NCBI GenBank assembly: GCA_023664535.1
Contig: JAMPFJ010000008.1
Location: 1 to 64,000, forward strand
DNA: 64,000 bases
From: Bacteroidales bacterium
GTDB taxonomy: Bacteria > Bacillota > Clostridia > Lachnospirales > Lachnospiraceae
Reading direction: 5' to 3'
Shown: piece by piece, positions 26,801-35,535 of the stretch
Position numbering within the stretch: the first letter of the stretch is position 1
Layout of the letters: each line of letters begins with the position of its first letter
The notes under the pieces: generated by a model
The model's database searches: none
Told to the model about the DNA's origin: nothing
Seen by the model: only the letters and a program-made list of their open reading frames with translations
Made by a program: the position numbers and the translations under genes

Positions 26801-27957
26801 GGAATCCGCTTTCAGATAAAGTAATTAACATGAAGCCTTCCGGTATCCGTAAATTTTTTGATATTGTAAGCGAAATGCCGGATGCCATTTCCCTTGGCGT
26901 TGGAGAACCGGATTTTGACACGCCGTGGAACATTCGGGAGGAGGGAATTTATTCGCTGGAAAGAGGGCGTACATTTTACACTTCAAATGCCGGGCTGCTG
27001 GAGCTCAGGCAGGCGATTTGTGAATATATGGACAGGCGGTTTCACGTGGCGTATAATCCGAAGTCAGAGGCATTGCTGACCGTGGGCGGAAGCGAGGGGA
27101 TTGACGTGGCGCTTCGCGCCATGTTAAATCCGGGGGATGAAGTCATTATTCCGGAGCCCTGTTTTGTATCTTACGTGCCGTGCGTGGAGCTGGCAGGGGG
27201 AGTTCCCGTTACCATTTCCCTGAAAAATGAAAATCAGTTCCGCCTGACAAGGGAGGAGCTGGAAAATGCCATTACGGATAAGACAAAAATTTTAATGCTG
27301 TCCTATCCCAATAATCCCACCGGCGCAGTTATGGAACGGGAGGATTTGGAAGCGATTGCAGAGCTGATTATCCGAAAGGATATTTATGTGATTTCCGATG
27401 AGATTTATGCGGAGCTTACCTATAACGGCGGGCATGTCAGTATTGCTTCCCTGCCGGGAATGCGGGAACGGACGATTGTCATCAGCGGATTTTCCAAAGC
27501 CTTTGCCATGACCGGATGGCGGCTTGGTTATGCACTGGGACCGGCAATGATTATGGAGCAGATGACGAAAATCCATCAGTTTGCCATTATGTGTGCGCCG
27601 ACGACAAGCCAGTATGCGGCTGTTGCGGCAATGCGGGACTGCGATAAGGATGTTGCCAATATGCGGGAGGCGTATGACCAGAGGAGGCATTTTTTGTTAA
27701 ATGAGTTTAAGGAAATGGGGCTTCCCTGTTTTGAGCCTTATGGAGCGTTTTATATTTTCCCCTGCATTAAGGAGTTTGGGATGACCTCCGAGGAGTTTGC
27801 GGAAAAGCTTTTGGCGGCAAAAAAAGTGGCGGTTGTTCCGGGCAGCGCTTTTGGAGCCTGCGGAGAAGGCTTTTTGCGGATTTCCTATGCCTATTCACTG
27901 GATGAATTAAAGGTTGCAATCGGACGGGTAAGGGAATTTATCCAGGAGTTAAGGTAA
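26797..27957 (+). CDS. Class I/II PLP-dependent aminotransferase
   Basis: 386 residues, fold type I. The substrate end begins IRKFFDIVSEMPDAISLGVGEPDFDTP. The PLP contacts SEGIDVAL and YPNNPTGA are present. The Schiff-base lysine is in SGFSKAFAMTGWRLGY and the carboxylate-binding Arg in FLRISYA. Closest in overall look to PatA/AlaA-like and aspartate or aromatic aminotransferases of Firmicutes; substrate cannot be fixed. Start ATG overlaps the Lrp regulator stop (ATGA). Confidence 0.93.
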   Translation: MRNPLSDKVINMKPSGIRKFFDIVSEMPDAISLGVGEPDFDTPWNIREEGIYSLERGRTFYTSNAGLLELRQAICEYMDRRFHVAYNPKSEALLTVGGSEGIDVALRAMLNPGDEVIIPEPCFVSYVPCVELAGGVPVTISLKNENQFRLTREELENAITDKTKILMLSYPNNPTGAVMEREDLEAIAELIIRKDIYVISDEIYAELTYNGGHVSIASLPGMRERTIVISGFSKAFAMTGWRLGYALGPAMIMEQMTKIHQFAIMCAPTTSQYAAVAAMRDCDKDVANMREAYDQRRHFLLNEFKEMGLPCFEPYGAFYIFPCIKEFGMTSEEFAEKLLAAKKVAVVPGSAFGACGEGFLRISYAYSLDELKVAIGRVREFIQELR

Positions 27958-27994
27958 GCGGCTGTCCGAATAGCGGTATGGCAGGGAGGAGAAA

Positions 27995-28486
27995 ATGATT
28001 AATATTGTATTACATGAACCGGAAATGCCGGCAAATACCGGAAATATCGGAAGAACCTGCGTTGCTACCGGGGTGAGGCTTCATCTGATAGAACCCCTGG
28101 GATTCCGGATTAATGATAAAATGGTTAAGCGTGCGGGGATGGATTACTGGGACAAGCTGGATGTGACGACATATCTGAGCTATCAGGATTTTTTGGAAAA
28201 GAATCCGGGAGCAAAGATTTATATGGCAACGACGAAATCCAGACAGACCTATACGGATGTGCATTATGAGGATAACTGCTATATTATGTTTGGAAAAGAG
28301 AGCGCAGGGATTCCGGAGGAAATTTTACTGGAAAATAAGGACACCTGTGTAAGGATACCGATGTTAGACGATATCCGTTCCTTAAATCTGTCTAATTCCG
28401 TAGCAATTATTCTCTATGAGGCGCTCAGACAGAATGCGTTTCATCATTTTCAACTGGAGGGACAGCTTCATCGGTATGAGTGGTAA
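27995..28486 (+). CDS. trmL: tRNA (cytidine(34)-2'-O)-methyltransferase
   Basis: 163 residues of the SPOUT class, near-identical in size to TrmL (CspR), which 2'-O-methylates the wobble base of tRNA-Leu isoacceptors. The family motifs are present: EPEMPANTGNIGRTC at the N-terminus, the knotted C-terminal FGKESAGIPEEIL and the SLNLSNSVAIILYEALRQ motif. The tRNA-Leu(TAA) at 75 is a likely substrate. ATG 27995 follows gcagggaggag. Confidence 0.94.
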   Translation: MINIVLHEPEMPANTGNIGRTCVATGVRLHLIEPLGFRINDKMVKRAGMDYWDKLDVTTYLSYQDFLEKNPGAKIYMATTKSRQTYTDVHYEDNCYIMFGKESAGIPEEILLENKDTCVRIPMLDDIRSLNLSNSVAIILYEALRQNAFHHFQLEGQLHRYEW

Positions 28487-28585
28487 ACGGATTGCCGTAG
28501 CAGCTGTCTTTTATTTTTGGCTGGTCTGTGGTAAAATAGAACTATCTGTGCAGGGATATGGGCTTGGAGCAGGAAAGGGTACGTC

Positions 28586-30979
28586 ATGAACAAACGGACA
28601 TTACGGGTATTGGAATATTATAAAATCATAGAACAGCTGACCGGTTTTGCTACCTGTCCGGAGGGGAAACGGATGTGCGGGAAATTAAAACCGTCGACAG
28701 ACCGGACAGAGATTCAGAAAAATCAGGAGGAAACCAGGGATGCACTGGCGAGGGTGTATCAGCAGGGAAGCATTTCCTTTTCCGGCGTCTATCCCATCGG
28801 GGAAGCGATGAAACGGGTGGCGGTAGGGGCATCCCTTTCCGCTAACGAGCTGCTTGACGTGGCAAAGCTTTTGCGGGTGGCGGAAAACGCAAAGCAATAT
28901 GGCGAACAGGTGCAGGATAAGGACGATTCGGGAATGAAGGGCAGAAAGGATTCCCTGAGCGGATATTTTGAAAGTCTGGTTCCCCTGGAGCATTTGCAAA
29001 GAGAGATTAACCGGTGTATTTTAGCGGAGGATGAAATTGCAGATGATGCGTCGTCTGCCCTTAAGGATATCCGGCGGCAGATAAAGACAGTTAACGAAAA
29101 GGTACATGGCGTGTTAAACGGGATGGTGACCAGCCAGACCAATCAGACTATGCTGCAGGATTCCATTGTAACCATGCGCAATGGCAGATACTGCATTCCG
29201 GTTAAATCGGAATATAAGGGGCAGTTTCCCGGTATGGTGCATGACCAGTCCGCTACAGGCTCCACCTTTTTTATTGAGCCGATGGCGGTGGTGAACCTCA
29301 ATAATGAGCTGAAGGAACTGGCGGCAAAGGAAGTAATGGAGATTGAGAAGATTCTTGCCGGATTAAGCGAGCAGGTGGCGTTATCCAGAGAGAGCATTGA
29401 AGCGGATGTGGAGCTGCTTATCCGCCTCGACTTTATTTTTGCAAAAGCCTCATTTGCCAAATCCTATGACGGTACGGAGCCGGAGTTTAACGATAAAGGG
29501 ATTATTGAAATTAAGCAGGGACGGCACCCATTGCTGGAGAAGCATTCCGTAGTGCCGGTGGATATCCGGCTGGGGGATGATTTTACGATGCTGATTATTA
29601 CCGGACCAAATACCGGCGGCAAAACCGTATCCCTGAAAACATTGGGACTGTTTACCCTGATGGGACAGTCGGGACTGCATATTCCTGCATTTCAAGGCTC
29701 TAAGCTGTCTGTATTCCGAGACGTTTTTGCGGATATTGGTGACGAACAGAGTATTGAGCAGAGCCTCAGTACCTTTTCCTCCCATATGACGAATATTGTA
29801 TATATCATGAAGCATGCGGCAAAAGACACATTGGTTCTGTTTGATGAGCTGGGCGGTGGAACCGACCCGGTGGAGGGGTCTGCACTTGCTATTTCTATTC
29901 TGAATGAATTGCACAGCCAGAATATACGCTGTATGGCGACGACACATTACAGCGAACTGAAAACCTTTGCCATGACAACGGAGGGGATTGAAAATGCCTG
30001 CTGTGAATTTGATGTGGAAACCCTTAGTCCCACCTATCATTTACTGATTGGAATACCGGGAAAATCCAATGCCTTTGCCATTGCCAAAAAGCTTGGGCTT
30101 GCCGGTCATATCATTGAGCATGCCAGGACGCAGGTGGACAGCGATACGCTGGATATGGAAACGCTGCTTGCGGATTTGGAGAAATCCAAACGGACCATCG
30201 AGCAGGAACAGCGGGAGATTGCCGCCAATAAAGAGGAAATCCAAAAGCTTAAAGAGCGTCTGGCTTCAAAGAACGAGCATATTGAACAGCGGAAACAGGA
30301 TATCCTGCGGAATGCGAGAGAGGAAGCAAGAGAGATACTGGAAGAGGCAAAGGCTTTTGCGGACCAGTCTATACGGAGGTACAACAACTGGGAAAAGAAG
30401 CCGCAAAATGCCAGCAACAAGGAAATGGAGGCGGCGCGGGGAGAAATCCGGGAAAAATTAAAAAAGGTAAACAGCAAGCTGGAATATAAAACGGCTGACC
30501 GGAAATCCGGGCACAAGCCGGGGGATTTCCATCTCGGGGATGCGGTACACGTCATCAGCCTGAATCTGGAGGGGACGGTGCGCTCCCTGCCAAACCAGAA
30601 AGGGGAGATTACCGTGCAGATGGGGATTTTACAGAGCACGGTGAAGATTACTGATGTAGAGATTATTCAGGAGGAGAAAACACAGACGAAGCAGCAGAAA
30701 ACGGCACAATACCGTGCATCAATAAATAAGTCTGCGACGATTAAACCGGAAATTAATCTTCTGGGTATGACGGTGGACGAGGCGGTTATGGAGCTGGATA
30801 AATATCTGGATGACGCATGCCTGTCCCATCTGAACCAGGTCAGAGTAGTACATGGAAAGGGAACCGGAGCGTTAAGAAAGGGAATCCATGAATATCTGAA
30901 AAGACAGTCTTATGTGAAATCCTTCCGTCTTGGTGAATTTGGCGAAGGAGACGCCGGAGTGACGATTGTAGAGCTGTAA
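28586..30979 (+). CDS. mutS2: Endonuclease MutS2
   Basis: 797 residues, full length. MutS-like core with ATPase: Walker A GPNTGGKT at about 338-345, Walker B VLFDELGGGTDP, and the family-typical signature around STFSSHM. A long coiled coil at about 515-640 leads to the C-terminal Smr domain (INLLGMTVDEAVMELDKYLDDA; VVHGKGTGALRKGIHEYL). MutS2 limits homologous recombination and, in Bacillus, rescues collided ribosomes through its Smr domain. The 100 bases before it hold a TAAAAT-like -10 (28532-28537) without a convincing -35. Confidence 0.96.
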   Translation: MNKRTLRVLEYYKIIEQLTGFATCPEGKRMCGKLKPSTDRTEIQKNQEETRDALARVYQQGSISFSGVYPIGEAMKRVAVGASLSANELLDVAKLLRVAENAKQYGEQVQDKDDSGMKGRKDSLSGYFESLVPLEHLQREINRCILAEDEIADDASSALKDIRRQIKTVNEKVHGVLNGMVTSQTNQTMLQDSIVTMRNGRYCIPVKSEYKGQFPGMVHDQSATGSTFFIEPMAVVNLNNELKELAAKEVMEIEKILAGLSEQVALSRESIEADVELLIRLDFIFAKASFAKSYDGTEPEFNDKGIIEIKQGRHPLLEKHSVVPVDIRLGDDFTMLIITGPNTGGKTVSLKTLGLFTLMGQSGLHIPAFQGSKLSVFRDVFADIGDEQSIEQSLSTFSSHMTNIVYIMKHAAKDTLVLFDELGGGTDPVEGSALAISILNELHSQNIRCMATTHYSELKTFAMTTEGIENACCEFDVETLSPTYHLLIGIPGKSNAFAIAKKLGLAGHIIEHARTQVDSDTLDMETLLADLEKSKRTIEQEQREIAANKEEIQKLKERLASKNEHIEQRKQDILRNAREEAREILEEAKAFADQSIRRYNNWEKKPQNASNKEMEAARGEIREKLKKVNSKLEYKTADRKSGHKPGDFHLGDAVHVISLNLEGTVRSLPNQKGEITVQMGILQSTVKITDVEIIQEEKTQTKQQKTAQYRASINKSATIKPEINLLGMTVDEAVMELDKYLDDACLSHLNQVRVVHGKGTGALRKGIHEYLKRQSYVKSFRLGEFGEGDAGVTIVEL

Positions 30980-31030
30980 ACGAATAATAAGGACGGCGGA
31001 ATAGATGCGGTCATTGGAATGGAGGCAGGT

Positions 31031-31735
31031 ATGGACAAACAAAAGGTATTGATTGTTGATGATGATGAAAATATTGCGGAGCTGATATCCCTGTATTTGG
31101 TCAAAGAATGCTTTGATACGGAAATTGCGCTGAACGGAGAAGAGGCGTTAAAGCGGTTTAAAGAATATCAGCCGCATTTAATTTTATTGGATATCATGCT
31201 TCCGGGAATTGACGGTTATGATGTGTGCCGGGAGATTCGGAAGAGCAGTAATGTCCCCATCATTATGCTGTCGGCGAAGGGAGAGGTTTTCGATAAGGTA
31301 TTGGGGCTGAAAATCGGTGCCGATGATTACATGGTAAAGCCTTTCGATTCAAATGAACTGGTAGCGAGGGTACAGGCAATTTTAAGGCGGGCAGGCAGTA
31401 ATGAGGAAAGAAAGGAAACGATAGCGGAGGAACAGGGAGAATGTGTGAAATATGACGGTCTGACGGTGAATCTGACCAGTTATTCCGTGATTTACAACGG
31501 AGCTATGGTGGAAATGCCGCCAAAGGAGCTGGAGCTGTTGTATTTTCTGGCGAGCCGCCCGAATCAGGTGTTTACCAGAGAACAGCTTCTGGATAAAATC
31601 TGGGGCTATGATTATATTGGAGATACAAGGACGGTGGATGTCCATGTAAAGCGGGTAAGGGAGAAGATTAAGGATATTAGTAATTGGTCTATCGCAACGG
31701 TCTGGGGAATCGGATATAAATTTGAAGTAAAGTAA
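31031..31735 (+). CDS. OmpR-family response regulator (second system)
   Basis: 234 residues. Receiver domain with VLIVDDDEN, phospho-acceptor Asp54 in ILLDIMLPG, and the Lys in MVKPFDSNE. The winged-helix output domain is at about 135-232 and ends in ATVWGIGYKFEVK. ATG 31031 has GGAGG 5 bases upstream, and an earlier ATG at 31019 is part of that region. The kinase gene starts 15 bases after the stop. It follows mutS2 by about 50 bases. Confidence 0.94.
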   Translation: MDKQKVLIVDDDENIAELISLYLVKECFDTEIALNGEEALKRFKEYQPHLILLDIMLPGIDGYDVCREIRKSSNVPIIMLSAKGEVFDKVLGLKIGADDYMVKPFDSNELVARVQAILRRAGSNEERKETIAEEQGECVKYDGLTVNLTSYSVIYNGAMVEMPPKELELLYFLASRPNQVFTREQLLDKIWGYDYIGDTRTVDVHVKRVREKIKDISNWSIATVWGIGYKFEVK

Positions 31736-31750
31736 TTGGGGTGAGGAAAA

Positions 31751-33172
31751 TTGAAACGCACATTTTTGGATAAGGTCATCTTAGTGATTATTATACTGTT
31801 GATTGTGTTGTTTATCATACTTGCCATCTATACGACGCATGCAACGCAGCAGGTAGTCATAAAGGAAAAGCAGGACAGTTTAATTAATGAGGCAACCCTG
31901 CTGGCAGAACAGACAATCCTTTCTTATGAGCAGGGAATTACCTCACTGGAATATTTACAGGTTCGGTTTGATGAATTTGAAGATACGATGAAGACGAACC
32001 TCTGGTATTTTTCTGTGGACGGAGATTTGATTGTGGCGTCGAATGCCGGTAATCACAGTCGAATACCAAAGAATATTTATAATCTGGACGAAAACATAGA
32101 TTTGGAAAAGGGATTTACCCAGACAGGTATGTTTTATGATGTCTTTGACGGGACCATGGTCAGCATCGGCATCCCCATTTCCATGCGGGACAAGATGGTG
32201 GGATATCTGGTGCTGCATACCTCGTTAAGCGAGCTGGATAATCTTCAGGATGATATGCTAAATATTATGTATATGCCGTTTCTGGTGATTATTCTGGTGG
32301 TCGGTATTGTGCTGGCGTACCTGTCCGGAACGGTGCTGCGCCCCATTGCCAAGATTAGTAATACGGCAAAGGAATATGCGAAAGGGAATTTTGAGGCGCG
32401 GACCGGGGTAAAACGGCAGGATGAATTAGGAGAGCTTTCCGATTCCATGGAATATATGGCAAGTGAACTGAATAAGCTGGATGAGTACCGGAAAAATTTT
32501 ATTGCGAATATTTCCCATGATTTCCGTTCGCCGCTCACTTCGATTAAAGGGTATTTGGAGGCTATGCTGGACGGAACGATTCCGATAGAGAAATACGACC
32601 GGTATCTGAATATCGTTTTGAATGAAGCAAAGCGTCTGACCAAGCTGACCACCGGATTATTGGAATTAAATGATTTTGACACCTATGGTCCGATATTGAA
32701 AAGACAGACCTTTGATATTGTTGATGTCATACGGGAGACCAGAAATACGGTGGAGGGACTTTGTGAGGAGAAGAGAATTGATTTCCGTTTGAACTGCCCG
32801 GCAGAGGATACTATCGTATATGCGGATAAGATGAAAATGGGGCAGGTCGTCTATAACTTAATCGACAATGCATTAAAGTTCAGCCCCGAGGGAGGGACGA
32901 TTACCGTTACCGTATATGATAAAAACGGGAAATTATTTGTTTCTGTAAAGGATGAGGGGCCGGGAATAGAAAAGGACAGCCAGAACAAGATATGGGACCG
33001 TTTTTACAAAACGGACAAATCCAGGGGAAAGGATAAACAGGGGAATGGATTAGGACTTGCCATTACCAGGGAGATTATTAAGGCACACGGAGAAACGATT
33101 AATCTGATTAGTACGGAGGGTGCAGGATGTGAGTTTGTCTTTACCCTTGGCCGGGAAGCAGGGCAGGAATAA
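31751..33172 (+). CDS. Sensor histidine kinase (second system)
   Basis: 473 residues from TTG 31751 with ggggtgagg upstream. Membrane helices at about 9-27 and 172-192 flank a PAS-like extracellular domain. HAMP at about 193-245, His256 in ANISHDFRSPLTS, N-box NLIDNALKFSP, G1 VKDEGPGIEKDSQ, F-box WDRFYKTDKSR and G2 GNGLGLAITREII are all intact. The architecture resembles WalK/ResE-type kinases of Firmicutes. Cognate to the regulator at 31031. Confidence 0.94.
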   Translation: MKRTFLDKVILVIIILLIVLFIILAIYTTHATQQVVIKEKQDSLINEATLLAEQTILSYEQGITSLEYLQVRFDEFEDTMKTNLWYFSVDGDLIVASNAGNHSRIPKNIYNLDENIDLEKGFTQTGMFYDVFDGTMVSIGIPISMRDKMVGYLVLHTSLSELDNLQDDMLNIMYMPFLVIILVVGIVLAYLSGTVLRPIAKISNTAKEYAKGNFEARTGVKRQDELGELSDSMEYMASELNKLDEYRKNFIANISHDFRSPLTSIKGYLEAMLDGTIPIEKYDRYLNIVLNEAKRLTKLTTGLLELNDFDTYGPILKRQTFDIVDVIRETRNTVEGLCEEKRIDFRLNCPAEDTIVYADKMKMGQVVYNLIDNALKFSPEGGTITVTVYDKNGKLFVSVKDEGPGIEKDSQNKIWDRFYKTDKSRGKDKQGNGLGLAITREIIKAHGETINLISTEGAGCEFVFTLGREAGQE

Positions 33173-33175
33173 GCG

Positions 33176-33206
33176 CCTGCTTATGATATTGTCTATATTA
33201 TACAAT
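33176..33206 (+). repeat. Solo right-end copy of the MITE-like repeat
   Basis: cctgcttatgatattgtctat followed by attatacaat corresponds with a few substitutions to 12979-13009 (right arm of the element at 12873). No left arm or inner hairpin is present here, so it is a decayed or partial copy in the gap after the kinase gene. Confidence 0.5.
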
Positions 33207-33289
33207 CGGGTTTTGAAAATAAGGAGCTTTGCAATTACCTAAATTTTAATATCAGAAAAGGAGAGTGCGGGAGACCGCCGGATAAGAAA

Positions 33290-34234
33290 ATGAGATTTAT
33301 TAAAGAACTTCAAGAGGGAGACATGATTTCCTCCATTTATCTTTGTAAGGACAAAAGAACCTTACAGACAAAGGCAGGCAAGAATTACTATTCTATGCAG
33401 CTGCATGACAAAACGGGTTCGGTGGACGGCAAGGTATGGGATTTGTCCAATGCAATCGAGCATTTTGAATCCATGGACTATATTCAGGTGGATGCGCAGG
33501 TTACCAGCTTTCAAGGGACGTTACAGCTGAATATCCGCCGGGTAAGAAAAGCGGCGGAGGGAGAATATAATCCGGTGGATTATATGCCGTGCTCCAAACG
33601 TAATCCGGATGAAATGTATGACGAACTGGTGACGATGATACATACGGTGGAGGAACCCCATTTGTTGAAGCTGTTACAGCTGGTTTTTACCGAGGATGCG
33701 GATTTTGTCAAGGCATTTAAGCTGCATTCCGCAGCAAAGACGATGCATCATAATTTTGCAGGGGGACTGCTGGAGCACAGCCTTTCCGTTGCAAAGCTCT
33801 GTGAATTTTATGCGAAGAGCTATCCGGCAATTAACCGGGATTTACTGATTACGGCGGCGCTGTGCCATGATATCGGGAAAATGAATGAAATTTCCGCTTT
33901 TCCGGAAAATGACTATACCGATGAGGGACAGTTAATCGGGCATATTGTGACAGGAACCATTATGCTGGATGAGAAAATTAAGCAGATTGCAGGGTTTCCG
34001 GAAAAGCTTGCCAATGAATTGAAGCATTGCATATTATCCCATCATGGGGAGCTGGAATACGGTTCGCCGAAAAAACCGGCGCTCCTTGAGGCGGTGGCAT
34101 TGGCATTTGCGGACAATACAGACGCCAAGCTGGAAGGTTTTGTGGAGATGCTGGACAGTAACAGCGATAAGGGGGACGAATGGCTGGGATACAGCAGGAT
34201 GTTTGAGACGAATGTACGGGCGACATCAAAATAA
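33290..34234 (+). CDS. YhaM-like 3'-5' exoribonuclease (OB plus HD domain)
   Basis: 314 residues. An N-terminal OB-fold nucleic-acid binding domain (about 1-90, GDMISSIYLCKDKRTLQTKAGKNYYSMQLHDKTGSVDGKVW) precedes an HD hydrolase domain (about 150-300) with HHNFAGGLLEHSLSVAKL, the CHDIGKMNE metal site and LSHHGELEYGSPKKP. This is the YhaM architecture, which degrades RNA and single-stranded DNA from the 3' end with Mn or Co. ATG 33290 follows an aggagagtgcgggag leader. Confidence 0.9.
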   Translation: MRFIKELQEGDMISSIYLCKDKRTLQTKAGKNYYSMQLHDKTGSVDGKVWDLSNAIEHFESMDYIQVDAQVTSFQGTLQLNIRRVRKAAEGEYNPVDYMPCSKRNPDEMYDELVTMIHTVEEPHLLKLLQLVFTEDADFVKAFKLHSAAKTMHHNFAGGLLEHSLSVAKLCEFYAKSYPAINRDLLITAALCHDIGKMNEISAFPENDYTDEGQLIGHIVTGTIMLDEKIKQIAGFPEKLANELKHCILSHHGELEYGSPKKPALLEAVALAFADNTDAKLEGFVEMLDSNSDKGDEWLGYSRMFETNVRATSK

Positions 34235-34265
34235 ATACGGCTTTAAAATGAAGGAGGAAAAGGAA

Positions 34266-34499
34266 ATGAATAAAAGAGGAACAGGCATAGTATTTTGTCT
34301 GCTGGCAGGGCTGTTATTTGCCGCAAGGTATATTACGGCGGCAATATTTATGTCAAATGTCAGTTCATGGGATAAAGAGCTTTTTGCAGCGGGACTGGAA
34401 TACCAGGGGAATGGATTATTGATTTTTAGCGTTATCAGCCTCCTTGCGGGGATTGCTTATCTTATATGGGCGGAGATTGAGGAAAAAGGAAAACAGTAG
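34266..34499 (+). CDS. Small two-helix membrane protein, unknown
   Basis: 77 residues. Two membrane helices (about 7-28 and 48-69) flank a short loop with SSWDKELFAAGLEYQGN. The C-terminus is charged. ATG 34266 has ggaggaaaagg immediately upstream. It lies 31 bases after the YhaM-like gene. In-frame upstream ATG at 34044 would overlap the nuclease gene and is rejected. No known family. Confidence 0.65.
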   Translation: MNKRGTGIVFCLLAGLLFAARYITAAIFMSNVSSWDKELFAAGLEYQGNGLLIFSVISLLAGIAYLIWAEIEEKGKQ

Positions 34500-34588
34500 G
34501 GGCAGGCTTTACTGGGAAGAAGTGTGCTTAAAACAATGGAACTTGTAAAGGAATCATTGGCTTTATTATGAAGAAAGAAGGGCTTGAG

Positions 34589-34810
34589 ATGAAAAGAGAA
34601 GAATATATTTCTGATGAAACGGTTATAAAACGAGCAAATGCTGCGGTAAAGATGGAATTGGAGAAAAATAGAGCATTAGGTGTTCCTGCAGTTCTATATG
34701 ATAGGAAAAGTCAGATTATTTATCGAGAAAATGATGACGGAACTAAGACAGAAGTGGGGCGGAGGATAAGAAAGGGGCGTTATAGTGAGCGAGTTTCAAA
34801 AGAATCCTGA
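34589..34810 (+). CDS. Small protein paired with zeta-type kinase, putative antitoxin
   Basis: 73 residues, charged, beginning MKREEYISDETVIKRANAAVK and ending in a basic stretch (GRRIRKGRYSERVSKES). ATG 34589 has gaagggc upstream; ATG 34568 is the alternative. It overlaps the zeta-like gene by 26 bases, and this kind of short upstream partner is often seen with zeta kinases in Firmicutes. It does not resemble classical epsilon antitoxin in a way I can verify. Confidence 0.6.
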   Translation: MKREEYISDETVIKRANAAVKMELEKNRALGVPAVLYDRKSQIIYRENDDGTKTEVGRRIRKGRYSERVSKES

Positions 34811-35378
34811 AATTATTATTTTTGCCGGTCCGAATGGTTCCGGTAAGAGTACATTTACACAATTGCTAAAACCTCCAATGGACTATATCAATGCTGATGA
34901 AATAAAAAAGAACCTAAAATGTTCTGATTTAGAGGCGGCGCAATTAGCGGAAAAACAGCGGGAAGGTTATGTGGAACGAATGGAAGAATTTTGTTTTGAG
35001 ACAGTGCTTTCAACAGAACGTAATTTGAAACTATTAAGAAAAGCAAAGGAGAAAGGCTATTTTATCCGCTGTTATTATATTTTGACGGCAGACCCTATGA
35101 TTAATGTCTGGCGTGTGAGGTCGAGAGTAGAATCTGGCGGACATGGTGTGCCAGAAGAAAAGATTATTGCAAGATATGATAAAGCTTTGGGGTTGATTAA
35201 GGATTTGATAAGGGTTTGTGATATTTGCCATATATATGACAACTCTGACAGCAGTCCATTCCGTATATTTAAGAAGAGAAAAGAATGTACATATTTTGAC
35301 GAGTGTGACGATTGGTATTTTGAGGATATTAGAGATTTAACAGGTATTTCTGATATGGAAAAGAAAAACTTGAATTAA
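34785..35378 (+). CDS. Zeta toxin family protein (UDP-GlcNAc kinase-like)
   Basis: 197 residues. Walker A GPNGSGKST (about 15-23), the following NADEIKKNL segment, FETVLSTERNL, and the zeta-family motif RVRSRVESGGHGVPEEKIIARY are visible. Zeta toxins phosphorylate UDP-N-acetylglucosamine and block wall synthesis; many chromosomal relatives of this size have unknown targets. GTG 34785 has aaagggg 8 bases upstream and overlaps the partner gene. Base use is a little more AT-rich than the genes before it. Confidence 0.87.
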   Translation: MSEFQKNPEIIIFAGPNGSGKSTFTQLLKPPMDYINADEIKKNLKCSDLEAAQLAEKQREGYVERMEEFCFETVLSTERNLKLLRKAKEKGYFIRCYYILTADPMINVWRVRSRVESGGHGVPEEKIIARYDKALGLIKDLIRVCDICHIYDNSDSSPFRIFKKRKECTYFDECDDWYFEDIRDLTGISDMEKKNLN

Positions 35379-35422
35379 ATAGAATTTGAGGTGAGGTTGA
35401 TGAAAGATAGCCGAGATAGCTA

Positions 35423-35535
35423 CTCAGTACAGTTGATTTAAACTGTTAGCAGATTGTACTGAGGATAATGGAACTTGCTGACAGTCACAACTGTACTGAT
35501 TTGACAAAATGATTGACAGGAAAAGGAGTACAGTT
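35423..35535 (+). promoter_or_regulatory. Cluster of GTACAGTT-type motifs before the ABC exporter
   Basis: Four related sites occur: ctcagtacagtt (35423-35434), tgtactgag (35455-35463), aactgtactga (35489-35499) and gtacagtt (35528-35535). They alternate in orientation, and the last touches the start codon. The first two also form a hairpin (ctcagtaca with tgtactgag). They look like operator sites or alternative RNA stems. Confidence 0.5.

Noticed and set aside
35501..35518. Two perfect TTGACA hexamers as -35 of the ABC exporter
   Set aside because: Neither has an acceptable -10 at 16-18 bases; the region downstream is the ribosome site and start codon.
35423..35535. GTACAGTT repeats as a CRISPR remnant
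   Set aside because: Repeats are only 8-12 bases, in both orientations and unevenly spaced; no cas genes.
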